A stretch of 64,000 nt of DNA from positions 66,714,862 to 66,778,861 of the forward strand of contig RSEF01000003.1 of the NCBI GenBank assembly GCA_003993805.1. The letters run 5' to 3'. Origin of the DNA: Himantopus leucocephalus. Taxonomy: Eukaryota > Chordata > Aves > Charadriiformes > Recurvirostridae. Both the position numbers and the translations under genes were made by a program. This document shows positions 24,861-34,825 of the stretch, piece by piece (the first letter of the stretch is position 1; every line of letters begins with the position of its first letter). A model generated the notes under the pieces. It saw only the letters and a program-made list of their open reading frames with translations. It was not told where the DNA came from and made no database searches.

Positions 24861-26607
24861 GCAAATATGTCTCTTGATGCTGCTTTCTGTGGTTCACCTT
24901 CAACAGAAGGAAGAGATGCTTTCACGTGGGATACAGTACAGCCTGGAAGCTTTGTTCCTTCTGCAAGATGAAGAGAGGGGTTTTCTCCTTGTCCAGCTGA
25001 GCAGACCCAGCATTCAAGGCATCCCAATACCCATGAGAGCACCGTGACTACTGCTATGTGAAATCAGTGCCCCCTTGGTCCTCTCTTCCAATAGGCACCT
25101 GTCCTCAGAAGAAAGGCATGCAGATGAGGTGGGTGAGTAGAGACTACCACCCAATATTTCCAAAAGGTCTGCTATATTCTTAGTGGAAGAGGTAGGTACC
25201 TAAATTAGGTGACCTGACTAACCGTAAGAGATGGCACTGCTCACACAACTGGCACTGGATAGGATGGGGAGGCTAAGCAGATGAAGAACACATCTAATGC
25301 TGGTTTATGCATATATGTGTGTGTTTGAAGAAACATGAGCACCTTCCAGTCTAGTGATCTCCCAGGTAATGTCAGCAGAAGTTAAGACACACACACGCAC
25401 AGACACAGTGTAATGATCCAGCCAGACTGCTATAAGCTTTTGGCTTCTGCTGATGCAAACCAGATGTTGGCGAGATCTGAATTTCTGAGTTTGCTTAACT
25501 CCTTGGACCATCGTTTTAGAATAAACACAAGAGGCATCTTTTCTCACAGCTCTCTCAGCTTTCTTTTCTCTCGCATCAGACTTACCTCAGCTGAACAGGT
25601 TATTTATTGTCCAGTGGGAAATGTCAATTACACAGCATCGTTTTAAAACTTGGAGGGAGGAGGGGAAAGAAAATAACTGCATTTTTACCCTTCATTTGAT
25701 CTGATACAGTGGTTTGCTACTGTCAACTATAGATCCATTGATATGTTTAAGCAGACCAGAGAAAAAGCTCGTACTATTCAGCATAGTAAGATAAATGTAA
25801 ATTTAATGTACGGCTCACTGAAAACTGATTTAGGATTTTAGTCAAAGAACAATATCATTCTCCTCTCCCTTGTGATTTAATTACTGCATGAAGAACAGGT
25901 GCTTGGGGAAGTACTTCCAAGAAAGTGTACATGGTTAAAAGAAATCAACATCTGTCCCGTTCTACTTGTGTGAGATAGTACACAACAGAAATCTGCAATT
26001 TCAACACCACCTAGGGCAACTCTATATAATTTCACAACTAGCATAAAGTTCATTGAGTTCTGCCATCACAAACGTAGTACTACTGACGTTACAATTCAAT
26101 TTAGGAAGGGGCAAGTCAAGAAAGGGAAGTTCCAAATTCTAGCTTGCTGCCTTGCTCTTTGCTCCCACACGGCAAAGGTACCCCTAAAAGTCTACCCAAA
26201 ACTACTGCATGGGAGCCAAGAGCCAGCAAGGAGGAGGAAACGTGCTCCTGGCAGTGCTGCTGGGGCCAACAAGAACAAAGTCTCCCCAAGATCTGTCCCC
26301 TCATATAGAGGGGATAGCTGAGCTCTATATACTGTTATGTGGTGCTCCCTGGTACTCTTTAAATGTCTCAGTCCCAAGAGGTCTGGGAGGAGAAACAGGG
26401 AAGAGTAGGGCCCTTCCTGTGCCAACTCTTCCCCGTTCAGGCTAGCCTCCCCGAATCCACTTTGCCTCCCAGATGTATGCAGTCTGTGCCTCTGGCTCAC
26501 AAACAGGAAAACTGACCTTCTTTCCTGAAGGAAAATTGCTTCAAACACGGAAATTGTGGGAAGAGGCAGCAAACCAGACTATATGGCATGGCAAGGTCTC
26601 TGAGCAA
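24861..26607. other. Non-coding stretch
   Basis: No exon is recognised. At 25185-25250 a GGTACCTAAATTAGGTGACC segment resembles a sauropsid fold-back repeat with TAGGTGCCTAAAT-type arms, at low confidence. A short CA-rich tract lies at 25388-25408. The open frames (up to 126 codons on the minus strand, 26192-26572) have no recognisable domains. Confidence 0.4.
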
Positions 26608-26673
26608 AACAGTCTAAATTGCACTTATAAAATGGACCAAAATAGCTTAAATTGCGCTTATAAAATGGACCAA
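26608..26673. repeat. 33-bp direct tandem duplication
   Basis: Copy one is 26608-26640 and copy two 26641-26673, with no gap. They differ at four positions, all transitions. Both copies lie in one open frame (26473-26703, plus strand), where each encodes an 11-residue unit beginning NSLNC and ending KMDQ. Three of the four differences are silent and the fourth is Thr to Ala. The frame is only 76 codons and matches nothing I know, so coding is not claimed. Confidence 0.85.
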
Positions 26674-28419
26674 AAATTGCAGAAAAAAAGAACATATGGA
26701 TGACCTATAACAAACTTTTCATCTAGGAGATATAGTATTCTTTTTGCCGTTTCCACATATTACTGAGAAAATCTGTTGCTCTGCAACACATCTACGTTTA
26801 AAAATTTGTGCAGATGTTCCGTGCAGTGCTCTGCAACAGCACACTGCTGCCTAGCTCACCAGAAGTACACGGGTGGAGGAGTTGGCGGAACTGACTTGGT
26901 TGTTTTCACTTGAACTGATCGATAGCACCAAAAAGTTTGTAGGAATTATAACAGTCCACACTGCAACTGTCTCTTATCATATAAAATTTGAGTGTGCAGC
27001 CAGCTGTTAATGAAAATCATATTAATTTTATGATCAGACAACCCATTTGCATAAACATTGCAAAATCTTTTCTTTATTTTTTTACAGGAACCAGATCTCT
27101 CCCCTTCCCCCAAATCAGCAAGGATGATCTATCTGTTCCAGAGAGAAGATTTAGAGTAACCGGGTAGAAAGCAAATAGCTGGAGAGGCCACTTTCAGACT
27201 GGGAGGTGCAAAAGCATGCAGCAAGGCTGATCTATAGATCACGGGCTTACAAAGCCATGGAGGATTCCACTATAAGTGGATGCAAAAACGATGATGTTTG
27301 CAGTGCTGCAGATGTTTAATCCATTCAATGAGTAAATAATAGTAAAATCAGTCTGCTGGATATGATGAGTCTGCAGGGATATATACACATGTGCAAGAAA
27401 CACCCTTCTTTTATTAGCATCAGAGAAGAGGAATTCTGAAACTCCCTCTTTTTGTGACTTGGGGTCGCAGTCTGGAAGAGATTGAGAACCACTGTGTTAG
27501 AGAGCCTCAGTTTCTGGCACTAATCAATCCAACATCTTTCCTGAGTTGTAGAAGAGGTGACAACCCATCTATACTGCCCATAGATCACTGATAGTAGTCT
27601 AGCAGGCTCACTGATCAGCCAGGCATCTGAGTAATACTCAAAATGAGACAAAATAATTAGCTCCAGCTGTAGGTTTTGAACATACATCTAACCAAAGCAT
27701 CTCTCCCTTTAAAAAATGTCCTCCTTCTGTCAACGTTGTCAACGTCGGCTCTGCTCGACAGCCCTGGTCTCCCTGGTCTCTGTATGTCTGACAGCCCTGG
27801 TACTGCCAGCTACTCTGCAATCATTCCCATTTATTAGCTGGAGGCTGACAAGTCCATTGAATTCCACTCAGCAATAAAGCATGTAAGGAGTGACACTGTC
27901 TTCTGCTTCTGGGATTACTCACTCGCTTTTTGAGCAGCGCTTAAGTGCTTTGCTGGAGCAAACCAAGCCACTCCGCACCATCCAGCATCTGGCACTGCAA
28001 CCCCGGAGACTGCAGTCCTACATCCAGTGCTCTACACAGAGTTGCATTTAGGGTAGGAAAAGGTGATGAATATTCATAGATGAGCAGGTAAATCACAGAA
28101 AATGTGAAGGAAGATGATCAGAAGTAGAGTTACACTGGTGTAGTCTTTACAGCAAACAAAGAAAACCCTCTTTTAGGTTTTAAGAGATCTTACTCTACAC
28201 AGAATACACTAAAGGGAAACAGTCCCGGGTTGACAAGGTACAGGATGTGCTGGAACAGCCTAACACACCGAGATGACAAATTGAGGCTAAACATCAGAAG
28301 TTAGCTATAAAATCAGTTGGGCAGAAGTGCAGACTCTCAAAAGAAGCAGATGAAACCACAAGATAATATGCAGCTATGCAAGAACTAGTACGGTACCACA
28401 GGACATGAACCAGGGCATG
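26674..28419. other. Non-coding stretch with short local duplications
   Basis: Two 9-bp copies of TGTCAACGT lie in tandem at 27728-27745, and GACAGCCCTGGT occurs at both 27757-27768 and 27790-27801, so a small patch has been locally duplicated. A pyrimidine tract ending in ACAG at about 27070-27088 resembles a splice acceptor but has no supporting exon. Confidence 0.4.
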
Positions 28420-28560
28420 GTCCCGCAAAGGTAAGGGACCCTTTTCTGGATCACCCAGGCTGATGTTGTATTGTTCCCTATCCATTGATAGACCAAGCTT
28501 ACTTCCGTTGAAGCCAGTGGGCATTTTGCCACTGACTTCCAAGGGAGCAGCAGCCCTATG
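28420..28560. repeat. Fold-back interspersed repeat (sauropsid type)
   Basis: The core at 28502-28545 has CCGTTGAAGCCAGTGGGC followed, after a TTTTGCC spacer, by CACTGACTTCCAAGGG. These are opposed arms of a GAAGTCAATGGG-type hairpin that I recognise as a very common interspersed sequence in turtle, crocodilian and avian DNA. The family name is not certain to me. The upstream segment from 28420 (CCCGCAAAGG) may belong to the same element. Confidence 0.5.
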
Positions 28561-29243
28561 ATTTGGCTGTGTACAATTTCAATTAAAAAGTCTATGAATC
28601 ACATCATTCTGCCCTTGGCAGCTGAGAGATGAAGACAGCGGGATAGGAAAAGAGCAGCTCAAGCAAATGGAAATAATTTTTCTATTAAACTTTTTTTTTT
28701 TTTAAAGGAAGATACTCAGCATAACTTATTCCTTTTTTCCTCCTGTTCTGTTACTAATAACTGTCTAGTGTGATTAAAGTGGATTGGTAACATCTTGTTT
28801 ACTTTTCACTATCTACAGGTTTGATCCTGTGAGATTTATTCACTACGGATAAAACTCATTCCTATACAGAAAATGTCTTGTTCAGGGGTCATTCAAGTCC
28901 TCACTTAGCTCAGTTTTGACAGTTAATTTGGGCTTTGGCTAATGGCACACCCTTGTGAACAGGGCACGGGAAAGCCTCTCAGAAGTACATCTGTGAGCTT
29001 CAGTGATGCCAGTGGAGCTGACTAATTGTTCAGATTGGAAACAGACCTCTGCCCTTACACTCCCTCTGTGTCATGAGCACGCAGCTGGTTTGAAACATAC
29101 CATTGAATGCGTGTGCTTGCATTCCAGACTGCATGTATCGGAGTATATTCTAAAAAAAAAAAGCCATCTTGAGAACACAACTGCAGTTACACAAAGAAAA
29201 TTCATATGCAATATTTTCTGAAAGAGTGTAGGAAGGACACAGG
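28561..29243. other. Non-coding sequence, nothing recognised
   Basis: It contains a T13 tract at 28691-28703 and an A12 tract at 29152-29163 but no recognisable element or exon. Confidence 0.4.
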
Positions 29244-29330
29244 GTAGTGCCGGTGGATAGAGACCGATGTTTAGATGGCCTTGGCTCAGCTCCAGGCTTC
29301 CTAAATGCCCAAGTGCAAGTCATTAGGAAG
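29244..29330 (+). repeat. MIR-like or tRNA-derived SINE relic
   Basis: The start CCGGTGGATAGAGACCG (29250-29266) resembles the A-box head of MIR-type SINEs. CTCAGCTCCAGG sits where the B-box region would be, and AAGTGCAAGTCATTAGG (29311-29327) resembles the conserved core that normally reads GGGCAAGTCACTTA. Divergence is high and the edges are approximate. Confidence 0.45.
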
Positions 29331-29392
29331 GTGCCAATGTAGGTCAGTAGACAGATGACCCTGCTGGTTCCATTAACACTACATTCAAAGCT

Positions 29393-29428
29393 GAAAAAAA
29401 AAACCCCAAAACCCCAAACCCAAAAACC
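29393..29428. repeat. A/C low-complexity tract
   Basis: Runs of A alternate with CCCC, CCCC and CCC, giving an AAAACCCC-like pattern. On the complement there are G4, G4 and G3 runs but only two G in the fourth, so it just fails the strict quadruplex rule. Confidence 0.7.
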
Positions 29429-29659
29429 AGAAGGCTAAAGGCAAAGGGTACTGACTAAGCATAAGTGAGCATGGATGGGGGTATGCCTGTCTGATCAGCC
29501 TGTGGAGAGGCATTCCTGTGGGCTCAGGGATGCCGCTCCACAAACCAAGCTACCCTGCACCCCTGCCCGATCTGTCTGGCTCACTTCCACTGCGTTGTGT
29601 GGTGCCAGCTCAGCCCAGCCCTGACACCAGCATCTCAGATGCTCAAGGCACTGGGGTGT

Positions 29660-29880
29660 TTGGCTCACGCTGATTTCAGTGAGATCTAGGCGCATAAAAC
29701 AGGAAGCATTTTGGAGGATCTGGGCCTCAATTTCCTCTCTGTAAAACGGAGATATTTGCCTTTTCCCATGCTCCATACTATTTTGATCTGTAAGACCTTA
29801 GCGTACTCTCTTGCGTTGTGCATGTGCAATGTTTAGCACAGCAAGGGTGCAGCCCCTGCAAATGCTTTGTAAACATAAAA
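29660..29880 (+). repeat. MIR-like relic next to a fold-back repeat fragment
   Basis: CTCAATTTCCTCTCTGTAAA at 29726-29745, with ACGGAGATA following, closely resembles the MIR segment that usually reads CTCAGTTTCCTCATCTGTAAAATGGGGATAA. The downstream AATGTTTAGCACAG (29829-29842) and GCAAATGCTTTGTAAA (29858-29873) fit the MIR 3' end. The preceding piece 29660-29722 (GATCTAGGCGC to GATCTGGGCC) looks like a sauropsid fold-back repeat fragment. The MIR-like part is the stronger of the two calls. Confidence 0.5.
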
Positions 29881-30689
29881 CAAGTATATTATTAGTAAAA
29901 ACAGAATACACATTTTTATCGTGAATCAGCATTGACCTTGAAACAAACCTTCCCCAAGCCTTTAGAAGCAGTAGTTTGCTAGCTTCAGATAAGTGCCACC
30001 AAATTACTCCAAACGTAGCTAGGGTCATTGCCAGTTGGGTTGATGCAAATGTACTGCAAAGATCTTTTTCAAAAGTGTTTTTCTAGAGATAAAATACTGC
30101 TCTCTGCCTCTTTCTCCCACTAGCATCCATCCATATTCCGTAGTGCTGTGACCTTGTCATTACATAGTAAATTAATAGAGGTATTAAGATAACTCTCCCT
30201 CTTGTAAGAACAAAAGCATTAGAGCCGCAGCAGGTCTTAACCTGAGTGAAACCCACTGATCCAAAGCTGAACCAAGAGAATGCAAGATAAAACAATGAGT
30301 GCAGCAATAGCCCACAACCTATTTTGGCAGAGAAATACTTGTTTTGTTTTGTTTTGTTTTGTTTTTATGAAGGCATCAAGTCATGAAGGGCAGACAAAAT
30401 CTTCTACTCTGTAAATCCTTTTATCCACAAGGTCTTCTTCATGTGTGTGCCAGGTGTACCCTGGTAGTCTTCCTATTTAATACCCATAATCCATGCTGTC
30501 TTTCCATAACACCCATAATCCTTTGATGCTGCATGGAGCAGAGTTCAGAAGCTTTGCAAGCCAAGACATTTTGAAGTGATTTATACAGTGAAGTAGAATT
30601 TCCTCTGCCCACCTGCAAAAGCTGAAGCATTTCTGTGATTATAGTTCATTTTTAAAAGTTTCCATTCATGTAGGGTTTTTTATTAAAAA
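29881..30689. other. Non-coding sequence with a simple repeat
   Basis: It holds the GTTTT repeat listed separately and an 11-bp direct repeat ACCCATAATCC at 30482-30492 and 30511-30521. Nothing else is recognised. Confidence 0.4.
30341..30365. repeat. (GTTTT)5 microsatellite
   Basis: Five perfect copies of GTTTT are followed by one extra T. It could be a decayed tail of a minus-strand retroposon, but no element body lies beside it. Confidence 0.95.
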
Positions 30690-31080
30690 AAAGAAGCACA
30701 TTAAAGGGATTCATGTATGTGTGTCTGCTACTTAAATCTTCAACAGGTCTCACCGTGTGCCACTTGGAAGAATAAATTTTATTTCATTTGAAACAATCTG
30801 CTTGCTACGTGCAATGATTTTAGCTGTAAATTGTTTTGTTACACTGTAAACAAATAGAATATAGGAGAGGAAAATATCAATTACACGTGCAGAATTTTTC
30901 CTCTAACAACATCACCACACACTTGTTTTTATTGTAGAATGAAGTAGCAATCTGTTCATTTTCATCAGCAACGTCACACTCTTAACAGCTATTAAAATCG
31001 CTTCTTGAGGATCAAATTAGAGCAATCAAATGCAGAGAAAAAAGCTAAACCCTTCTCATACAAAAACATTCCTTTAACTT
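30690..31080. promoter_or_regulatory. Candidate conserved non-coding element
   Basis: AT-rich sequence with spaced homeodomain- and forkhead-like sites: TGTAAACAAAT near 30846, CAATTACACG near 30879, TTTTTATTGTAG near 30927, ATTAAAATCG near 30991, and CAAATTAG near 31013. There is no repeat homology and no open frame of note. Enhancer function is inference from motif density alone. Confidence 0.22.
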
Positions 31081-31666
31081 CCTCAGTCTAGACATGGACT
31101 AACAAGATAGTGGCAAAGGTTTTCATATCCCATTGCCTACTCCCTGAGCCATGCTGTCCCTTGTTAATAGAAAAGAACCTCAGATTAATCATAAGAATAT
31201 GTATCAGAGAATATTTAATTTAGAACAAAAGGAGAAATTATTAGCAATGTCATAAAATCGCAGCTGGTAACCTAAATGTCTGCAAGGATCTCTAAATTAA
31301 ACACAAATAAAAGGCCTCATGGAAAAATAAGAGAAGTGCTCCTACATTTAAAATAAAATGTATGGAATAGGATGTTGAAGAAAGTAGCAAAAGCAGCAAC
31401 CATGGAAGAAAAATTATTACAGGGTACGTAAACACTAGTTAGAGGAATAGCATGGCCTTCTTCCATCTTGGAAGGCTGTTATGTTACTAAAAGGCAGCAG
31501 TAAAAGATCAGAGCATTGTTAATCAGCATGAAAGGAGAAGATCAGCCAAGAACAGCAAAAAATAAATATATTTTTAATGGCTATTAAAAATCGCAGGTCT
31601 TCTGGCCAAGCAGGGAGTCTGGGATGTCTGGTTACCTCACCCTAGCAGGAGACACAGTAATTGAAT

Positions 31667-31962
31667 TTACCCTTTGGTACTTACACAGAAGAGGCCAGTT
31701 TTAGCAGCACCTGAGGTACGTAGAAACAGGCAGCACTGGGAAGCCCGGATGGCTGCTTTGTTACCCTCTTGGTGTTGGCTTTGGGAGGCAACGGCTTCAT
31801 CTGTTTGTACAGAGCAGCCGAATAACGCCGAGACACCGTGGCACTGAACCACCATTCGTAACAATACCTTAAGTCCACAAAACCTAAATTCCACCATGTT
31901 TGATATAGTAGGTAGTATTTCTTACAATATATGGGATTTTCTACATAACTCCTATGCAGCAA
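31667..31962 (-). other. Possible exon-like segment with two overlapping open frames
   Basis: Two minus-strand frames (93 codons from 31962, 76 codons from 31897) are both open across this segment. It has more CpG than its surroundings (about nine CpGs between 31716 and 31861). At the minus-strand 3' side there is a good donor-like site, TGT then GTAAGTACC, with the GT at 31683-31684. No acceptor, family match or conserved motif is evident, and both frames being open argues as much for chance as for coding. It is listed because the combination is unusual in this window. Confidence 0.15.
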
Positions 31963-34737
31963 ATACCACGCCTACAGGTTTTCAGCTGGGCCTGGACCTT
32001 TCTTAGACAATAGAAAACCCTGGAAATTTTAACTGCTGGGAAAGACTGTCGGTAGAGTTCTGTGAATGAGCAATATGAAAAGCAGCATATTAGTGTTTCA
32101 GTAACCGTAACCCTTGCAGATCAATGATGTTTCCACTAGAGGAGCAGGACATGGAGTCACCAAGTTAAATAAAACATTATCTAAATCCTGCCCTCCTGGA
32201 GGAGGATCTTGCTGCTAGAGTTTTGATATCCCCTGTGGTCTTTCAGGAACTGCCAGACAAGCTTCAGGCTACACTGACAAACACCATCTCACTAAACTTT
32301 TTTGACAGGAGGGCATATAAAATGAGATCAGACTGCTAGCTCAAAGGTGCTGGGTATTGCTCACGTACTAAAGAGAATTGTTCTACGCGTTGCAATGTTC
32401 CTCACTCACTTTCTAATGCAGAAATGGATCCACCTTTCATAGGAGTTTCTGAAGTGAAACAGAGTTAAAAGGCTTATTTCATAGGAATATTCAGTGAAAA
32501 TAATGATGTACCTTACGCCGCACACCAGCTATTTCTTCAATGGGACTTATTGCTGTACATATGACACTGTGACCGAGACATTGCACAGAGCTGATGACAC
32601 CCTACTCCAGGGAAAGTGAAGACTGAAAAATAAAAAGCATTTAAAACATGATACTTCTGGTGAATCATATGCCAACAGTCTCACCCATGAGTCATTTAAT
32701 ATGCAATTTCAAAGCAGATGTATTTTTCCTAATGCTATTTACAGATCTCTTAAACTGCAGATACAATTCTTTTTGTTGCTCTGACTTTTTCCCAGCTGAA
32801 ATATAACACTGGTACTGTTATTTTAGGATGTCTCTAATCTTTTTATTTTTATCTTGCACTGCTTGTTAAAGTTTCTTTGGCTCCCATTGAAACATCTGTG
32901 GAAAATAAGTGGATTTACATTTCATTTAGAAACTTTCATTGATTGTTTTTTCTCCTGAATGAAATCTCTCCTCCTATTTTCATGTTTTAATGGGAGGAAA
33001 TCCAGTTTTCTTCTGCAGTTCCTTATTTTTGTTTGGTTCTTTCTGAAACATTTAAATTTCTTATTCCTTTACTGGCTGGAAGAAGGAAGAAAGATCCCTT
33101 CACTTGTCTCATATTTTGGCCATTCATTTTTAGCAGGATCTCAAAATTCTATAGATTATATTCTCAAGTAACATATTGTGATATTTTTTACTCAGGTAGC
33201 AATTACTGAGACAGCTTTGGATTTTTAAAACTCTGTCTGTTCAAGCATAAAATTCAGAGGTAGTGATTGCGTTGATCTATGTGAAATGCAGCATACTCTA
33301 ACCAAAGGCAGTTCAAGAAAGCAGCACTTAAGATCCATGGTACATTTCAGCTGGGGTTCAGGGTCTGGATCCGAAACTGAACCAAAGCCAAGAATAATGC
33401 TCCATTTATTTCCATGGCTTTATTTCTCATTTAGATTAAAAAGAAAAAGAAAGACAGCACAGAAGTGCTTTAAATCTCACAAATCAAATGTAGTCAGAAC
33501 TTTAGAGTATAATCCCACAAGTTCGAATTCAGGAACTACAGCTTTAATTTTCAAATGCTCGGGGCTTACATTTGACAGTGCATGTGAGATGGTCCAATCT
33601 CTGCTGGATTATCTTATCTTTTTTTTTTACCTTAAATTAATATAAACTGTGGGTCAAATGCTCTTGCCTAAAACGAACAGTGTGGCTGTAGAATTTTAAA
33701 ATGAGAATAAGTCTTTTCAGGAGCATTTTGGCACTTTCTGTTAGATGTCATATAGGCTAAAAGGATCTGCTACGTTTAATATTGCTTTAATTCATAGCAC
33801 CAGCAACAGGCTACTTTTTGACAGTTCTAACTTCAGTTTAGTTTTGATGAGTTCTCAAAGCAAGGCCTAGCCAAAGCTACAAAATTCACAGCATGAGATA
33901 AGAAATCTTTTGGAAGTGGGCTTTACCACCTGTGGTCCAGGACTTCATGAAGTCTGGGATTTTTAACAGCGTCTCAGGACCTCTGCTTTCACTCCTGGTC
34001 ACAACCGGAATAGCAAAGAAATTTTAGAAGTGCTCCAGCATCATACTGCTCTATTCAGCATCAGTTCTGCAAATAACCTATATTTTGCAGACAGAAGCAC
34101 AGGGGAGTCAGTTATGCCAGAGCAGGTCACCTGTCTATGGTTTGTATCACCTGACTCCAGTGTCTCCTATGTCAACCTTCCTCTGTAGGATGAAAGCAAA
34201 GATTGCACATCCTCCTGCTTTCTATGGTCACCTGCAACTTTGAAAAGCATCTATAGGACAGAACCCATTTGAATAGACGGAAGTTTAGGTATCCCAGTAA
34301 TATAAGGCTGTAGAAAAAAAAAATGGCCCAGGGGGAGAGGGTGAGAGATAAAAACAGGTATTCTTCTTATTCTTTTTCTTTTTTTTTTTTTTTCTGCAAA
34401 AGGCTATAAAGAGGCTAACTGCACATAGAGAAGCACACACAACCAAAATAAGCCTGCAGACTCAAAAAGAAAACAAACTTCTGGGGAATCCTGTTTGAGA
34501 CAGGAGTAAATGGGTAGATCCCACGTGCTTTTGATGACAGCACACAGTCTGCTTCTTCAGGTTTCTTTATTTACTGTGATCTGAAAACATTTCAAAGTTT
34601 TCACTTCATGAACATAGTACTGAAAATTTAAAAAGATGGTAGAACCTGTGGGAAAATAAGCCTTTACCTTCTTGCTGTTCTGTTGCTTTAAAGACTTTCA
34701 CCCAATTTATTCTGATTGTTTGACTCCTATAAATTAA
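31963..34737. other. Long non-coding stretch
   Basis: A pyrimidine tract with T15 lies at 34361-34394. The segment 32640-32780 contains TGAGTCATTTAAT and ATGCAATTT sites and may be regulatory, though this is weak. A possible decayed MIR in minus orientation near 34083-34135 (TTTTGCAGACAG, GCACAGGGGAG) is too diverged to call. The 119-codon frame at 33286-33645 has no recognisable domain. Confidence 0.4.
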
Positions 34738-34825
34738 GGACCAGATCTACAACACCTAGTAAATTAGTGCAGCACTGCTAACCAAGTCAAGTTCACATAC
34801 ATGAGTCCAGATCTGAATCCTCTGT
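34738..34825. repeat. Fold-back interspersed repeat (sauropsid type)
   Basis: It begins GGACCAGATCTAC and ends with CCAGATCTGAATC, enclosing TAAATTAGTGCAGCACTGC and then AAGTCAAGTTCACAT. This is the layout of the GATCTGGCCC fold-back repeat seen at 3215-3485, in a decayed state. Family name unknown to me. Confidence 0.4.

Noticed and set aside
27063..27090. Pyrimidine tract ending in ACAG, splice-acceptor-like
   Set aside because: No matching donor, open frame or family follows. Such sites are common by chance.
29393..29428. AAAACCCC-like tract resembling a ciliate telomere repeat
   Set aside because: Short and irregular in a vertebrate context. It is low-complexity DNA, not a telomere.
33520..33540. 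GTTCGAATTC word resembling a tRNA B-box
   Set aside because: No A-box or cloverleaf can be drawn around it.
34083..34180. Possible minus-strand MIR relic
   Set aside because: Too diverged beyond TTTTGCAGACAG and GCACAGGGGAG to distinguish from chance.
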